A DNA stretch of 64,000 nt from the NCBI GenBank assembly GCA_004102805.1, contig SCEG01000004.1, positions 1-64,000 on the forward strand, read 5' to 3'. A program made the position numbers and the translations under genes. The notes beneath the pieces are model-generated. The model made no database searches and was not told the DNA's origin. It saw nothing but the letters and a program-made list of their open reading frames with translations. Below, one piece after another: positions 1 to 8,385 of the stretch. Position 1 is the stretch's first letter; each line of letters starts with the position of its first letter. This DNA comes from Muribaculaceae bacterium Isolate-002 (NCI). GTDB lineage: Bacteria; Bacteroidota; Bacteroidia; Bacteroidales; Muribaculaceae.

Positions 1-145
1 AAAATTTCTATTTGCATATCACTAATTTAGCTATTTTTCAGCCACATATGCAATATCTGAAAGTTTATTTCACATAATCGTTCATATTTTTGACTGAAAT
101 TTTACTAAATCTCATGCGCCAGCCCTGTTTTTTTACGTTAATATA

Positions 146-176
146 TTGACAGAGACGGAAAAAAGTTATATCTTTG
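146..176 (+). promoter_or_regulatory. Bacteroidetes-type promoter of thrS operon
   Basis: TTG at 146-148 and TATCTTTG at 169-176 are separated by 20 nt, matching the Bacteroidetes sigma-ABfr consensus (TTG, 19-21 nt, TAnnTTTG). Transcription would start near 182, leaving a leader of about 57 nt before the thrS ATG at 240. Confidence 0.8.
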
Positions 177-193
177 TGACGATTTTTGCACAG

Positions 194-214
194 TTGTCAC
201 GTTGTAGGTGACAA
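194..214 (+). promoter_or_regulatory. Leader hairpin upstream of thrS
   Basis: TTGTCAC (194-200) and GTGACAA (208-214) form a 7-bp stem with a 7-nt loop in the predicted 5' leader, 25 nt before the thrS start. It could modulate translation, as operator hairpins do for E. coli thrS, but no tRNA-like mimicry is evident. Confidence 0.35.
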
Positions 215-239
215 TTTATTGACAATCAAAAACTTAGAG

Positions 240-2177
240 ATGATAAACATTACTTTTCCCGACGGTTCAGTCAAGCAGTTTGAGACAGGTGTCACACCGC
301 TTCAGATAGCAGAAAGCATAAGTCAGCGCCTTGCGCAGGATGTACTCGCAGCCTCAGTCAATGATGAGGAATGGGATTTGACGCGTCCGATAACAGCCGA
401 TGCGGCTGTCAAACTTTTCAAATGGGATGATGCAGAGGGCAAGCATGCTTTCTGGCACAGTTCGGCGCACCTTCTGGCTGAAGCGCTGCAGGAGCTGTAT
501 CCCGGTGTGAAATTCGGCATCGGGCCGGCTATTGAAAATGGATTTTACTACGACATCGACCCCAACGGCAACACCATTACCGCGGCCGACTTCGGCAAGA
601 TCGAGGCCAAAATGATAGAACTCGCACAGCGCAAAGAGGAAATCAAGCGTGCCGACATAAGCAAAGCCGACGCGCTGAAGCTCTTCGGCGACCGTGGCGA
701 GGAATATAAATGCGAGCTCATATCGGAACTCGAGGACGGCCATATCACCACTTATACACAGGGCAACTTCACTGACCTTTGCCGCGGTCCGCATATCCCG
801 ACCACGGCTCCGATCAAAGCCGTCAAAGTGATGTCGCTCGCGGGAGCCTACTGGCGCGGCGACGAGAAGCGCAATCAGCTTGTGCGCGTCTACGGCATCA
901 CCTTCCCCAAGAAGAAGATGCTTGACGAATATCTCGCACTGCTTGAGGAGGCAAAGAAGCGCGACCACCGCAAAATAGGCAAGGAGATGGAGCTTTTCGC
1001 ATTCTCACAGAATGTAGGCGCCGGCCTGCCCCTGTGGCTTCCGAAAGGCGCCGCACTGCGCGACCGCCTGGAGCAGTTCCTCCGCAAGATACAGAAGCAA
1101 TATGGCTACCTGCAGGTGATAACCCCGCACATCGGCAACAAGATGCTTTATGTGACCTCAGGCCACTACGCAAAATATGGCAAGGACTCGTTCCAGCCGA
1201 TACACACTCCGGAAGAGGGTGAAGAGTATCTGCTCAAACCGATGAACTGCCCCCACCACTGCGAGATATTCAAGGCATTCCCGCGCTCATATCGTGAACT
1301 GCCGTTGCGTCTGGCCGAGTTCGGCACGGTGTACCGCTACGAGCAGAGCGGCGAGCTCCACGGACTCACCCGTGTGCGCGGATTTACTCAGGATGACGCA
1401 CACATATTCTGCGCTCCCGACCAGATCAAGGATGAGTTCCTCAAGGTAATGGACATCATCTTCTACATTTTCAAGGCGCTTAAATTCGAGAACTTCGAGG
1501 CGCAGATTTCACTCCGCGACCCGAAGAACAAAGAGAAATATATCGGATCGGACGAGAACTGGCACCTTGCGGAGACCGCCATCATCGAGGCTTGCGAAGA
1601 GAAAGGACTCAAAGCGCGCAGAGAACTCGGCGAGGCAGCTTTCTACGGCCCGAAACTCGACTTCATGGTGAAGGATGCCATCGGCCGCCGCTGGCAGCTC
1701 GGCACGATTCAGGTCGACTACAACCTGCCCGAGCGCTTCCAGCTTGAATATACCGGTGCGGACAACCAGAAACACCGTCCGGTGATGATACACCGTGCGC
1801 CGTTCGGCTCGATGGAGCGATTTGTGGCTGTGCTTCTTGAGCACACCGCCGGCAAATTCCCCCTCTGGCTGGCACCCGAACAGGCCATCGTGCTTCCCAT
1901 CAGCGAGAAGTTTAACGACTATGCCTACGAGGTTGCGAAACAGCTTTCGGCTCGCGACATCAGAGCCGAAGTTGATGACCGCAATGAGAAAATCGGCAAG
2001 AAAATACGCGACAACGAGCTCAAAAGAATACCCTATATGCTCATTGTAGGTGAAAAAGAAGCAGAAAATGGCGAAATTTCAGTAAGAAAACAGGGTGAAG
2101 GTGATAAAGGTATGATGAAAATTGCTACCTTTGCAGACGAAATCACTCGAGAAATCGAAAATATGATCAACCAATAA
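240..2177 (+). CDS. thrS: Threonyl-tRNA synthetase
   Basis: Cytosolic class II aminoacyl-tRNA synthetase charging tRNA-Thr, 645 residues, the usual length. The order is an N-terminal TGS domain (starts [10 protein letters not shown]), the editing domain with [11 protein letters not shown], the catalytic core with zinc-ligand region [10 protein letters not shown], class II motif 3 around [11 protein letters not shown], and the anticodon-binding domain after about residue 545. An in-frame TTG at 186 would add 18 residues but lies almost on the predicted transcription start, so the ATG at 240 is chosen. First gene of thrS-infC-rpmI-rplT; 7 nt separate it from infC. Confidence 0.97.
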   Translation: MINITFPDGSVKQFETGVTPLQIAESISQRLAQDVLAASVNDEEWDLTRPITADAAVKLFKWDDAEGKHAFWHSSAHLLAEALQELYPGVKFGIGPAIENGFYYDIDPNGNTITAADFGKIEAKMIELAQRKEEIKRADISKADALKLFGDRGEEYKCELISELEDGHITTYTQGNFTDLCRGPHIPTTAPIKAVKVMSLAGAYWRGDEKRNQLVRVYGITFPKKKMLDEYLALLEEAKKRDHRKIGKEMELFAFSQNVGAGLPLWLPKGAALRDRLEQFLRKIQKQYGYLQVITPHIGNKMLYVTSGHYAKYGKDSFQPIHTPEEGEEYLLKPMNCPHHCEIFKAFPRSYRELPLRLAEFGTVYRYEQSGELHGLTRVRGFTQDDAHIFCAPDQIKDEFLKVMDIIFYIFKALKFENFEAQISLRDPKNKEKYIGSDENWHLAETAIIEACEEKGLKARRELGEAAFYGPKLDFMVKDAIGRRWQLGTIQVDYNLPERFQLEYTGADNQKHRPVMIHRAPFGSMERFVAVLLEHTAGKFPLWLAPEQAIVLPISEKFNDYAYEVAKQLSARDIRAEVDDRNEKIGKKIRDNELKRIPYMLIVGEKEAENGEISVRKQGEGDKGMMKIATFADEITREIENMINQ

Positions 2178-2184
2178 ATCGTTA

Positions 2185-2835
2185 ATGGATAAAAAACCCA
2201 ACCAAACAGGCGCACCGCGTCCACAACATAACCCCGGGGCACCCCGTCCCCCCTATCAGTCACAGCAGTCACGGCCGGGAGGTCGCGACGCATCTTCCCG
2301 CCGTGGCGACATGCGCGGGAGAGAAAACAAAGACCAGCATGCCATCAACGAGCGCATACGTGCCCGTGAGGTGAGACTGGTAGGCGACAATGTGGAGAAC
2401 GGAGTGGTCTCCATACAGGAGGCTCTGCGCATAGCCGACGATTTAGGTCTTGACCTGATTGAAATATCGCCCAACGCCGAGCCACCGGTGTGCCGCGTGC
2501 TTGACTATCAGAAATTTCTGTATCAGCAGAAGAAACGCGCCAAGGAGCAGAAAGCCAAGCAGACCAAGGTGGTGGTGAAGGAGATACGTTTCGGACCACA
2601 GACCGATGATCATGACTACAACTTCAAGCTCAAACATGCAGTCAGCTTCCTTCAGGAAGGGTCGAAAGTGAAGGCATACGTGTTTTTCAAAGGTCGTTCG
2701 ATCCTGTTTAAAGAGCAGGGCGAGGTGTTGCTTCTGAGATTTGCCAATGACCTCGAGGAGTATGGCAAAGTGGAACAGATGCCGGTGCTTGAGGGAAAAC
2801 GCATGATAATCATGCTGTCACCAAAGAAAAAATAA
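2185..2835 (+). CDS. infC: Translation initiation factor IF-3
   Basis: Binds the 30S subunit and proofreads the start codon. The conserved N domain begins at [12 protein letters not shown] and contains [12 protein letters not shown]; the basic linker and C domain ([13 protein letters not shown]) follow. At 216 residues it is longer than E. coli IF-3 (180) because about 53 residues rich in Pro, Gln, Arg and Gly precede the conserved part. Enteric infC uses a rare AUU start; here an ordinary ATG opens the frame, although a non-AUG internal start cannot be excluded. Operon position between thrS and rpmI is the classic one. Confidence 0.95.
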   Translation: MDKKPNQTGAPRPQHNPGAPRPPYQSQQSRPGGRDASSRRGDMRGRENKDQHAINERIRAREVRLVGDNVENGVVSIQEALRIADDLGLDLIEISPNAEPPVCRVLDYQKFLYQQKKRAKEQKAKQTKVVVKEIRFGPQTDDHDYNFKLKHAVSFLQEGSKVKAYVFFKGRSILFKEQGEVLLLRFANDLEEYGKVEQMPVLEGKRMIIMLSPKKK

Positions 2836-2893
2836 GCCACGAGCTGGCAAAACAATAATCAACCGAATTAATAATTCATTTAAAATCAAAAAA

Positions 2894-3091
2894 ATGCCTA
2901 AGGTTAAAACTAACTCCGGTGCCAAAAAGAGGTTCGCCCTTACCGGATCAGGAAAAATCAAGAGAAAACATGCTTTCAAGAGTCACATCTTGACAAAGAA
3001 GACCAAGAAGCAAAAACGTAACCTCACTCATTTCAGCACAGTCGCCAAGGCTGACGAAGCAAACGTAAAGGCTCTGCTGGGCATGAAGTAA
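2894..3091 (+). CDS. rpmI: 50S ribosomal protein L35
   Basis: 65 residues, very basic, beginning [20 protein letters not shown], the L35 signature. It sits between infC and rplT as in most bacteria, 58 nt after infC. Assembles into the large ribosomal subunit. Confidence 0.96.
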   Translation: MPKVKTNSGAKKRFALTGSGKIKRKHAFKSHILTKKTKKQKRNLTHFSTVAKADEANVKALLGMK

Positions 3092-3215
3092 CCGTTGCCG
3101 AAAAGAGAAGGATACAAATTTTAATTCGTGATATTACATTATTATTAACCGAGTGATTAGCCCAAAAGAGCAGAGTAGAACGCTCAGCCGCTAACATTCA
3201 AAAAGCACAACAACA

Positions 3216-3566
3216 ATGCCAAGATCAGTAAATCATGTAGCTTCAAGAGCTCGTCGTAAAAAAATCCTGAAACTTACCCGTGGTTACTACGGATGCCGTC
3301 GCAACGTATGGACCGTAGCGAAGAACACCTGGGAAAAAGGTTTGACATACGCATATCGCGACCGCAAAGACAAAAAGCGCAATTTCCGTGCGCTGTGGAT
3401 ACAGCGTATCAACGCTGCTGCCCGCATGGAGGATCTCTCCTACTCAAAACTCATGGGTCTTATCCACAAGTCAGGTATCGAAATCAACCGCAAAGTTCTT
3501 GCTGACCTCGCTGTCAACAACCCCGCAGCTTTCAAAGCTGTTGTGGCTAAAGTAAAGAACGCGTAA
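3216..3566 (+). CDS. rplT: 50S ribosomal protein L20
   Basis: 116 residues, beginning [19 protein letters not shown], then the L20 core ([35 protein letters not shown]). An early 23S rRNA assembly protein; in E. coli and Bacillus it also represses its own operon, which cannot be judged here. A 124-nt spacer after rpmI holds no recognised L20 leader structure. The gene ends the operon; a strong terminator lies 23 nt after the stop. Confidence 0.96.
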   Translation: MPRSVNHVASRARRKKILKLTRGYYGCRRNVWTVAKNTWEKGLTYAYRDRKDKKRNFRALWIQRINAAARMEDLSYSKLMGLIHKSGIEINRKVLADLAVNNPAAFKAVVAKVKNA

Positions 3567-3589
3567 AGATACATCCCAACCCAACCCCC

Positions 3590-3640
3590 GAAGCGCTGAC
3601 CACCTCCCCATTCCCCCGGTCAGCGCTTCACTTTTTTATA
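3590..3640 (+). terminator. Rho-independent terminator of rplT operon
   Basis: A 12-bp stem, GAAGCGCTGACC (3590-3601) with GGTCAGCGCTTC (3618-3629), 16-nt loop, followed by ACTTTTTTATATT. Confidence 0.9.
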
Positions 3641-3687
3641 TTATAGCAGAGTATTCACGGCTCGCGCATCCGAAATTAGCAATTGAC

Positions 3688-3720
3688 AATCAAGCTATTG
3701 GCTGACGCACGAGCCGTGCG
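3688..3720 (+). repeat. Intergenic palindromic repeat, copy A
   Basis: AATCAAG-n-TATTG followed by GACGCACGAGCCGTGCG. Very similar sequences occur at 13040-13072 (copy B, where it serves as terminator) and in part at 15584-15625 (copy C). Confidence 0.6.
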
Positions 3721-3803
3721 CTATGCATCGGACGGGTATGTGACAGGTTCGAGCCTCCGGCTCTCAGTGGATGTGAGGGGGTGGCTGCGAGGCTGTGGCG
3801 TTG

Positions 3804-3844
3804 TAAGGTCTGTAAGGTCATTAAGGTCTTTAAGGTCTTTAAGG
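3804..3844 (+). repeat. 9-bp tandem repeat (TAAGGTCTT)n
   Basis: TAAGGTCTG, TAAGGTCAT, TAAGGTCTT, TAAGGTCTT, TAAGG in direct succession, 4.5 units. Units differ only at positions 8 and 9. Noncoding; the 9-bp period preserves any reading frame but no gene is here. Confidence 0.85.
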
Positions 3845-4396
3845 AATGGAGGATGGTGTAAATCGGCGTCCTACGGAAGCCGTTGGTTTTGGTCGGCTGT
3901 ACCCCCGCAAGCCTTGCTGCGCTACGGCGTGCGAGGTTACGCATAATCGGCGTCCTGCGGAAGCCTCGCGGGTGGCGGGTAGGTCGGATAGAAGGACAGA
4001 TCCGACCTGTCAGACCGGTCGGACTGGGAACGAGGGGAACAGGGAAACTGGAGGGGCGCAAGGGGAACGGTGGACACGGGAAGATGATACCACTGACAGC
4101 CATGCCCGGGCTTGCCTGATATGGTATCGGTGTTGGACGGGGTCTGCGAACCCCGGTTAATCACGGGCACGAGCCTCCGGCTCTCCGTAGGCCGGGATGC
4201 AGTCGGGGCGGCTACCGGGACGTTGGCGTCTCGCCATCGTGGATGCCATGATCATGGGTGTAAGGGAGTGTTAAGTGTGTTTGGATAAGGCGGAGGATGG
4301 ATTAAGTGGAGGTGATTTTTTAAACAAATCGAGGTGGCGGAATGTTATTATATCAAAAAAATAATCAACATACTGTTTAATTAATCTATTTAAGTT

Positions 4397-4963
4397 ATGA
4401 AAGCCTTAAAAATGAATTATTGGGGACACACTAAGTTATGGTGGTTGGTTCTATGTGTAGGCATTCTACTCGTAATCGGCGGTTTTGCCTATTGGTTCTG
4501 GCCTGCAGCAGGCTATGCTATAGCGTCGCAGATATTCGGCTGGCTTCTTGTGCTGACAGGCATTGTGCAGATATGCGTTTCGGCGGGTATCAACAGGCCT
4601 CGCGGCTGGGGCTGGTGGCTTGCGGGAGGAGTCATTGACCTTTTCGTGGGATTCTTATTGGTGCGCAGCATCATTCTGTCGGAGTTCGTATTTCCGTACT
4701 TCCTGGCGTTCATATTCATATTCTGGGGAATCAGTGCGCTGATCAGCGGTATCAGTCAGCGACAACGCAAGTATTGGTGGCTATATCTTATCAATGGCGT
4801 GCTGCTTCTGCTCATCGGATTTTTCTTTATCGAGGCAGGCTATCTTCAGGATATGATGATGGTAAGTTTCCTTGCAGCTCTGTCATTTATCTACTGGGGT
4901 TTCGCGGTGGCAATGACAGCTTACGACATGCGTCCTACCGACTCAGACAAGCTTGAGTCATAA
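4397..4963 (+). CDS. HdeD-like (DUF308) membrane protein
   Basis: 188 residues with about six hydrophobic segments (roughly 18-38, 43-62, 73-90, 97-118, 127-147, 155-173) and the Gly/Trp-rich spacing typical of the HdeD/DUF308 family of inner-membrane proteins. E. coli HdeD is linked to acid resistance at high cell density; the function here is not shown. Monocistronic: flanked by the long repeat region upstream and a terminator 70 nt downstream. Ends in a short charged tail. Confidence 0.8.
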   Translation: MKALKMNYWGHTKLWWLVLCVGILLVIGGFAYWFWPAAGYAIASQIFGWLLVLTGIVQICVSAGINRPRGWGWWLAGGVIDLFVGFLLVRSIILSEFVFPYFLAFIFIFWGISALISGISQRQRKYWWLYLINGVLLLLIGFFFIEAGYLQDMMMVSFLAALSFIYWGFAVAMTAYDMRPTDSDKLES

Positions 4964-5031
4964 ATCAGAGATAACCCGACCGGCCGATGACGGCAGATGC
5001 TGTCAGGAGGCTGTGGTGGGTCAGTAACATG

Positions 5032-5077
5032 AGGCCGTCGTTCGCACCAATCGGTCGAATGACGGCCTTATTATTTT
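5032..5077 (+). terminator. Rho-independent terminator
   Basis: AGGCCGTCGTTCG (5032-5044) pairs with CGAATGACGGCCT (5056-5068) with one mismatch, followed by TATTATTTT. Ends the HdeD-like gene. Confidence 0.8.
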
Positions 5078-5161
5078 CAGGCTTTTTCAGAGGATCATGC
5101 CACAGTATTCATGAGAAGTGATGCACAACTAAAATATTAACATATTTACACATCTCTACTC

Positions 5162-5192
5162 TTGACATCGGCGATTTTTTTTGGTATATTTG
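5162..5192 (+). promoter_or_regulatory. Bacteroidetes-type promoter
   Basis: TTG at 5162-5164 (within TTGACATCG), 20 nt, then TATATTTG at 5185-5192. Predicted start near 5199 leaves a leader of about 180 nt before the gene at 5381. Confidence 0.75.
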
Positions 5193-5380
5193 TAAATTAG
5201 ATATCTGGCGTGACGGCGATATATTTTTCCATATTATTTCGGTATAAATCAATGTCATGCAATTAAACTTTGCCTTGTGCAAAATGTCTAAGATAAAAAG
5301 GAGTCGGATTGCATAAAAGCGCGGACCGCGAACTGCATCTGACGAGACATGAAGCATAAACCTCTATATCTCTGTTAAAT

Positions 5381-6526
5381 ATGAATATTTCCAAATTTTT
5401 ATCAATCACACTGATGCTTGCCGCGGCCGGGTCGATGACTTCAGTCGCACAGAGCTACTATGACGATGACATATATTATGACGCATCGAAGGATGTGAAG
5501 AAAAAGGCTGAGGCTACGCAGAAAAAGCAGCCGAAGGTGCAAAATATCAACCGCAGCAATACGTCGGCGGCATACCAGTATCTGACAGCAACCGACGGCA
5601 CGGTATATGTGGTTGACGATCAGGGCAACGCATATCCTGTGACCGCGCAGAATATACCCGGATCGGATCTCTATACGGTTTACACCGACAACACGCGCGA
5701 TGTCGACGAGTATAACCGCCGTTATCAGTCAGTCGATACGATTGCGGCAGACTCGCTTTACCGCGATTCGTTTGCCAACACCCGTCTGATTGAGCGTTTT
5801 TCAAATCCGACGATAGTGAGCGAGTCGAACGACCAGGAACTGATAGATTATTACGCGGCCACACAACCGGCTCAGATCAATATATATGTTGACACTCCGG
5901 CCTATTACGGCTGGAACTACCTGTCGCCCTACTACCGGCCATACGGCTACTGGAACAGCTGGAGCTGGGGATGGGATCCGTGGTATGGCCCGGGCTGGTA
6001 TGATCCTTACTACGCATGGTCGTGGGGCTGGGGACCGTCATGGGGCTGGGGACCTTCGTGGTCATGGCATCCCGGCTGGGGACCCGGACATATCCATACC
6101 AGACCTGTCAGACCGATTTCGCCCGGGGCACACCGTCCGGCTTATCCAGGTGGCAATGTAGCCCACACTACCGGCGGATATCGCGGCAATTCGGGAGGTC
6201 GCCCGGCATCAAGCCAGCAGGGAGGATATCGTGGCAGTCGACCGTCGACCGTAGGCAATGTAAACTCTCTGGGGACTACGCGTCCGGCAACGAACTATAA
6301 CAACGGCTCGCGTCCGTCAGGCTCGCGCAATCCGGGAGTCAGCACCGGCGGCAACCGTACGGGAGGCCGCGGAAATGCGGTAAACAACAGCAATAACAGC
6401 AACCGCACTCCGAGCTACAGCAGGCCGTCGTCAGGCGGCAGCCGCGGCGGATATAGCGGCGGTGGCGGCACGAGAAGCAGCGGTGGCTCACGCAGCAGCG
6501 GAGGAGGCCGTGGCGGACGCCGATAA
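5381..6526 (+). CDS. Secreted Trp/Gly-rich protein of unknown function
   Basis: 381 residues. A signal peptide (about 1-23, ending SVAQ) is followed by an acidic/Tyr segment, a plausible folded part at about 65-160, a strikingly Trp/Tyr/Pro/Gly-rich stretch at 176-236 containing near-repeats such as WSWGWGPSWGWGPSW, and a Gly/Ser/Arg/Asn-rich tail (255-381) ending in RSSGGSRSSGGGRGGRR. No family is recognised. The aromatic block and disordered basic tail suggest an envelope or surface-associated protein; this is inference. It has its own promoter with a long leader and precedes an OmpP1-like gene by 116 nt. Confidence 0.75.
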   Translation: MNISKFLSITLMLAAAGSMTSVAQSYYDDDIYYDASKDVKKKAEATQKKQPKVQNINRSNTSAAYQYLTATDGTVYVVDDQGNAYPVTAQNIPGSDLYTVYTDNTRDVDEYNRRYQSVDTIAADSLYRDSFANTRLIERFSNPTIVSESNDQELIDYYAATQPAQINIYVDTPAYYGWNYLSPYYRPYGYWNSWSWGWDPWYGPGWYDPYYAWSWGWGPSWGWGPSWSWHPGWGPGHIHTRPVRPISPGAHRPAYPGGNVAHTTGGYRGNSGGRPASSQQGGYRGSRPSTVGNVNSLGTTRPATNYNNGSRPSGSRNPGVSTGGNRTGGRGNAVNNSNNSNRTPSYSRPSSGGSRGGYSGGGGTRSSGGSRSSGGGRGGRR

Positions 6527-6570
6527 ATCCGTAAGACGGAGGGTGTCGCAGAACTCGAAAAGCGCAGACG

Positions 6571-6607
6571 GCGCATCATTAGAAACATGGCGCATCATTA
6601 GAAACAT
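6571..6607 (+). repeat. 19-bp tandem duplication
   Basis: GCGCATCATTAGAAACAT occurs at 6571-6588 and again at 6590-6607 (19-bp period), directly upstream of the OmpP1-like gene. Confidence 0.9.
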
Positions 6608-6642
6608 ATTGAAAACAAAAAACTCAGCAACAATTGAAGTTT

Positions 6643-8241
6643 ATGAGAAAAGCAGCAATAGCGGCCATAGCAGCCGCATTACCGATGGGGATAATGGCAC
6701 AGGGCGCATTTGATGCGTACACTCTGTCGCAAAGCGATCTGCGCGGCACGGCGCGATTCATGTCGATGGCCGGCGCATTCGGAGCTCTTGGCGGAGATCT
6801 GTCGACGCTCAACCAGAACCCTGCGGGTATCGGAGTTTATCGTTCGAGCGAGGTCGGAGTGACTCTGGATATCGATATCGAGAGGTCGAACGTTGGCGGA
6901 CAGACCGACAGCAAGACCCATGCCTACTGCCCCAATGTGGGATATGTCGGCGCGATAAATCTTGACAGCGACGTAATGCCCTATTTCCAGTGGGGAGTGT
7001 CATACGGCCGCATCGCTTCGTTTGACCGTGTATATCACGGCGGGTACGGCAGCCTGGGGACATCTCTGTCAAACTACGTGGCAAACCGCGCATACGGCAC
7101 ATCGCCCGATGTGTTGGGTCAGTCGACGAGCTATAATCCTTACGACCAGTCGGGCGCCGACTGGCTGAGTATTCTCGGGTTCAATTCCTACATAATCAAT
7201 TCTGTAGGCGGGCTTAGCCAATACAACGGACTGTATAAAGAAGGTCAGACGACAGGCAACGCTATGTTTGACGTGCGTCAGAGCGGCCATGTCGACGAAT
7301 ACTCCATCAATTTCGGCGGCAACATCATGAACACCGTGTACTGGGGTCTCGGCTTCGGCATCACCGACATCGATCTGAAAGAGGAGTCATTTTATGACGA
7401 AAAGCTGGCTGACGCCCGCATAGCAAGAAGCGAAGGCATGGGTTCGTCGATTGTCGACGGAAACGCTTATTACGGTCTGAGCAACTACCGGAGGGTAAGC
7501 GGCACGGGCTTCAATTTCAAGGTCGGCGCTATCGTCAAGCCAATCAATGAATTCAGATTCGGCATAGCGGTGCATACGCCTACTTACTATAATCTCACCG
7601 AAAGCTATGACGCCTCAATCAACTACAGCTACGGCAGTCCGTCAACCATACCCGACGGCACCGCCTACAGTAATTTCGCCTATTATGACTGGAAGCTCCG
7701 CACGCCGTGGAAACTGATAGCCTCGATGGCCGGGGTGGTCGGCGGACGCTTCATCATTTCGGCAGACTATGAGTTTGCGGCATACGACAACATGCGCATC
7801 AGCGACTATGACGGAAACGAATATAAGGACGCAACCGCAGAAATCAAGGATTACTTCAAGCCGACACATACGATACGTCTCGGCGCCGAATATCGTCTGA
7901 CTCCGCAGTGGAGCATACGCGCGGGCTTCTCACAGAGCACGTCGGCAGTGGAAACGGCAGTGAAGGACGGAGATATCGAAGTATATACCACAGGTTGTAA
8001 TCCGGCATATACGTTTGACACGACCACACGCTATCTGACCTGCGGACTGGGATACCGTTACAAAGGATTCTATGCCGATCTGGCCTACGTGAACAAGTAT
8101 CGCAAGAGCAGTTATTCGCCGTTCTCGGCGTATGACGATCTGGCCTACAGCGGTTCGGCTGACAGCTGGGTGTATAATCCGGCGACCGAGTTCACCACGA
8201 GCAACAACAACATCGTGCTCAGTGTGGGTTATAAATTTTAA
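6643..8241 (+). CDS. OmpP1/FadL/TodX-like outer membrane protein
   Basis: 532 residues. A signal peptide (1-19, ending GIMAQ) precedes the family-typical start, with RGTARFMSMAGAFGALGGD followed by LSTLNQNPAGIGVYRSSEVG, and then amphipathic beta-strands to a C-terminal NNIVLSVGYKF ending in Phe, a beta-barrel insertion signal. FadL-type proteins move hydrophobic compounds across the outer membrane; the substrate here is unknown. ATG at 6643 is preferred over an in-frame TTG at 6634. Separated from the preceding gene by a spacer with a tandem duplication. Confidence 0.9.
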   Translation: MRKAAIAAIAAALPMGIMAQGAFDAYTLSQSDLRGTARFMSMAGAFGALGGDLSTLNQNPAGIGVYRSSEVGVTLDIDIERSNVGGQTDSKTHAYCPNVGYVGAINLDSDVMPYFQWGVSYGRIASFDRVYHGGYGSLGTSLSNYVANRAYGTSPDVLGQSTSYNPYDQSGADWLSILGFNSYIINSVGGLSQYNGLYKEGQTTGNAMFDVRQSGHVDEYSINFGGNIMNTVYWGLGFGITDIDLKEESFYDEKLADARIARSEGMGSSIVDGNAYYGLSNYRRVSGTGFNFKVGAIVKPINEFRFGIAVHTPTYYNLTESYDASINYSYGSPSTIPDGTAYSNFAYYDWKLRTPWKLIASMAGVVGGRFIISADYEFAAYDNMRISDYDGNEYKDATAEIKDYFKPTHTIRLGAEYRLTPQWSIRAGFSQSTSAVETAVKDGDIEVYTTGCNPAYTFDTTTRYLTCGLGYRYKGFYADLAYVNKYRKSSYSPFSAYDDLAYSGSADSWVYNPATEFTTSNNNIVLSVGYKF

Positions 8242-8284
8242 TTCACCGGCATCTTACGGATGCCATTCAGCAACTGACATCATC

Positions 8285-8317
8285 CCCCGTATGCCTCGCT
8301 TTGTCCGGCATACGGGG
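8285..8317 (+). terminator. Hairpin after the OmpP1-like gene
   Basis: CCCCGTATGCC (8285-8295) pairs with GGCATACGGGG (8307-8317), an 11-bp stem with 11-nt loop, 43 nt after the stop. There is no T-run on the + strand, so efficiency as a terminator is uncertain. Confidence 0.5.
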
Positions 8318-8385
8318 AAAGTTATGAATAATCGAGGGTATAGCCAATCATAATCAGCAAGTCATACGGAAAGCCCGGAGTTGCA

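Larger units (their letters stand above)
3641..4396. other. Gene-free GC-rich repeat-bearing region
   Basis: About 750 bp with no credible gene: the open frames on both strands are low-complexity, have no family resemblance and overlap each other. It contains the CACGAGCCGTGCG element (3688-3720), a 9-bp tandem repeat (3804-3844), two copies of GAGCCTCCGGCTCTC (about 3753 and 4170), two copies of ATCGGCGTCCTRCGGAAGCC (about 3860 and 3947) and an inverted repeat GGTCGGAT/ATCCGACC near 3982-4009. The last 120 bp become AT-rich and probably carry the promoter of the next gene, but no clear TAnnTTTG is present. Confidence 0.7.
4964..5380. other. Intergenic region with terminator and promoter
   Basis: The 417-bp gap holds the terminator of the HdeD-like gene and the promoter of the Trp/Gly-rich secreted protein. 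A short open frame on the minus strand (5109-5357) runs across this promoter and has no recognisable features, so it is not called. The leader from about 5199 to 5380 is unusually long and unexplained. Confidence 0.6.

Noticed and set aside
354..968. 204-codon minus-strand frame
   Set aside because: Mirror of thrS in a GC-rich stretch; thrS is unmistakable.
3804..3844. CRISPR-like array
   Set aside because: Units are 9 bp with no spacers and there are no cas genes.
3690..4160. Several open frames on both strands in the repeat island
   Set aside because: They overlap each other, cross the minisatellite and inverted repeats and show no protein features.
5109..5357. 82-codon minus-strand frame
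   Set aside because: Overlaps the promoter of the downstream + gene and has no signal, domain or RBS.
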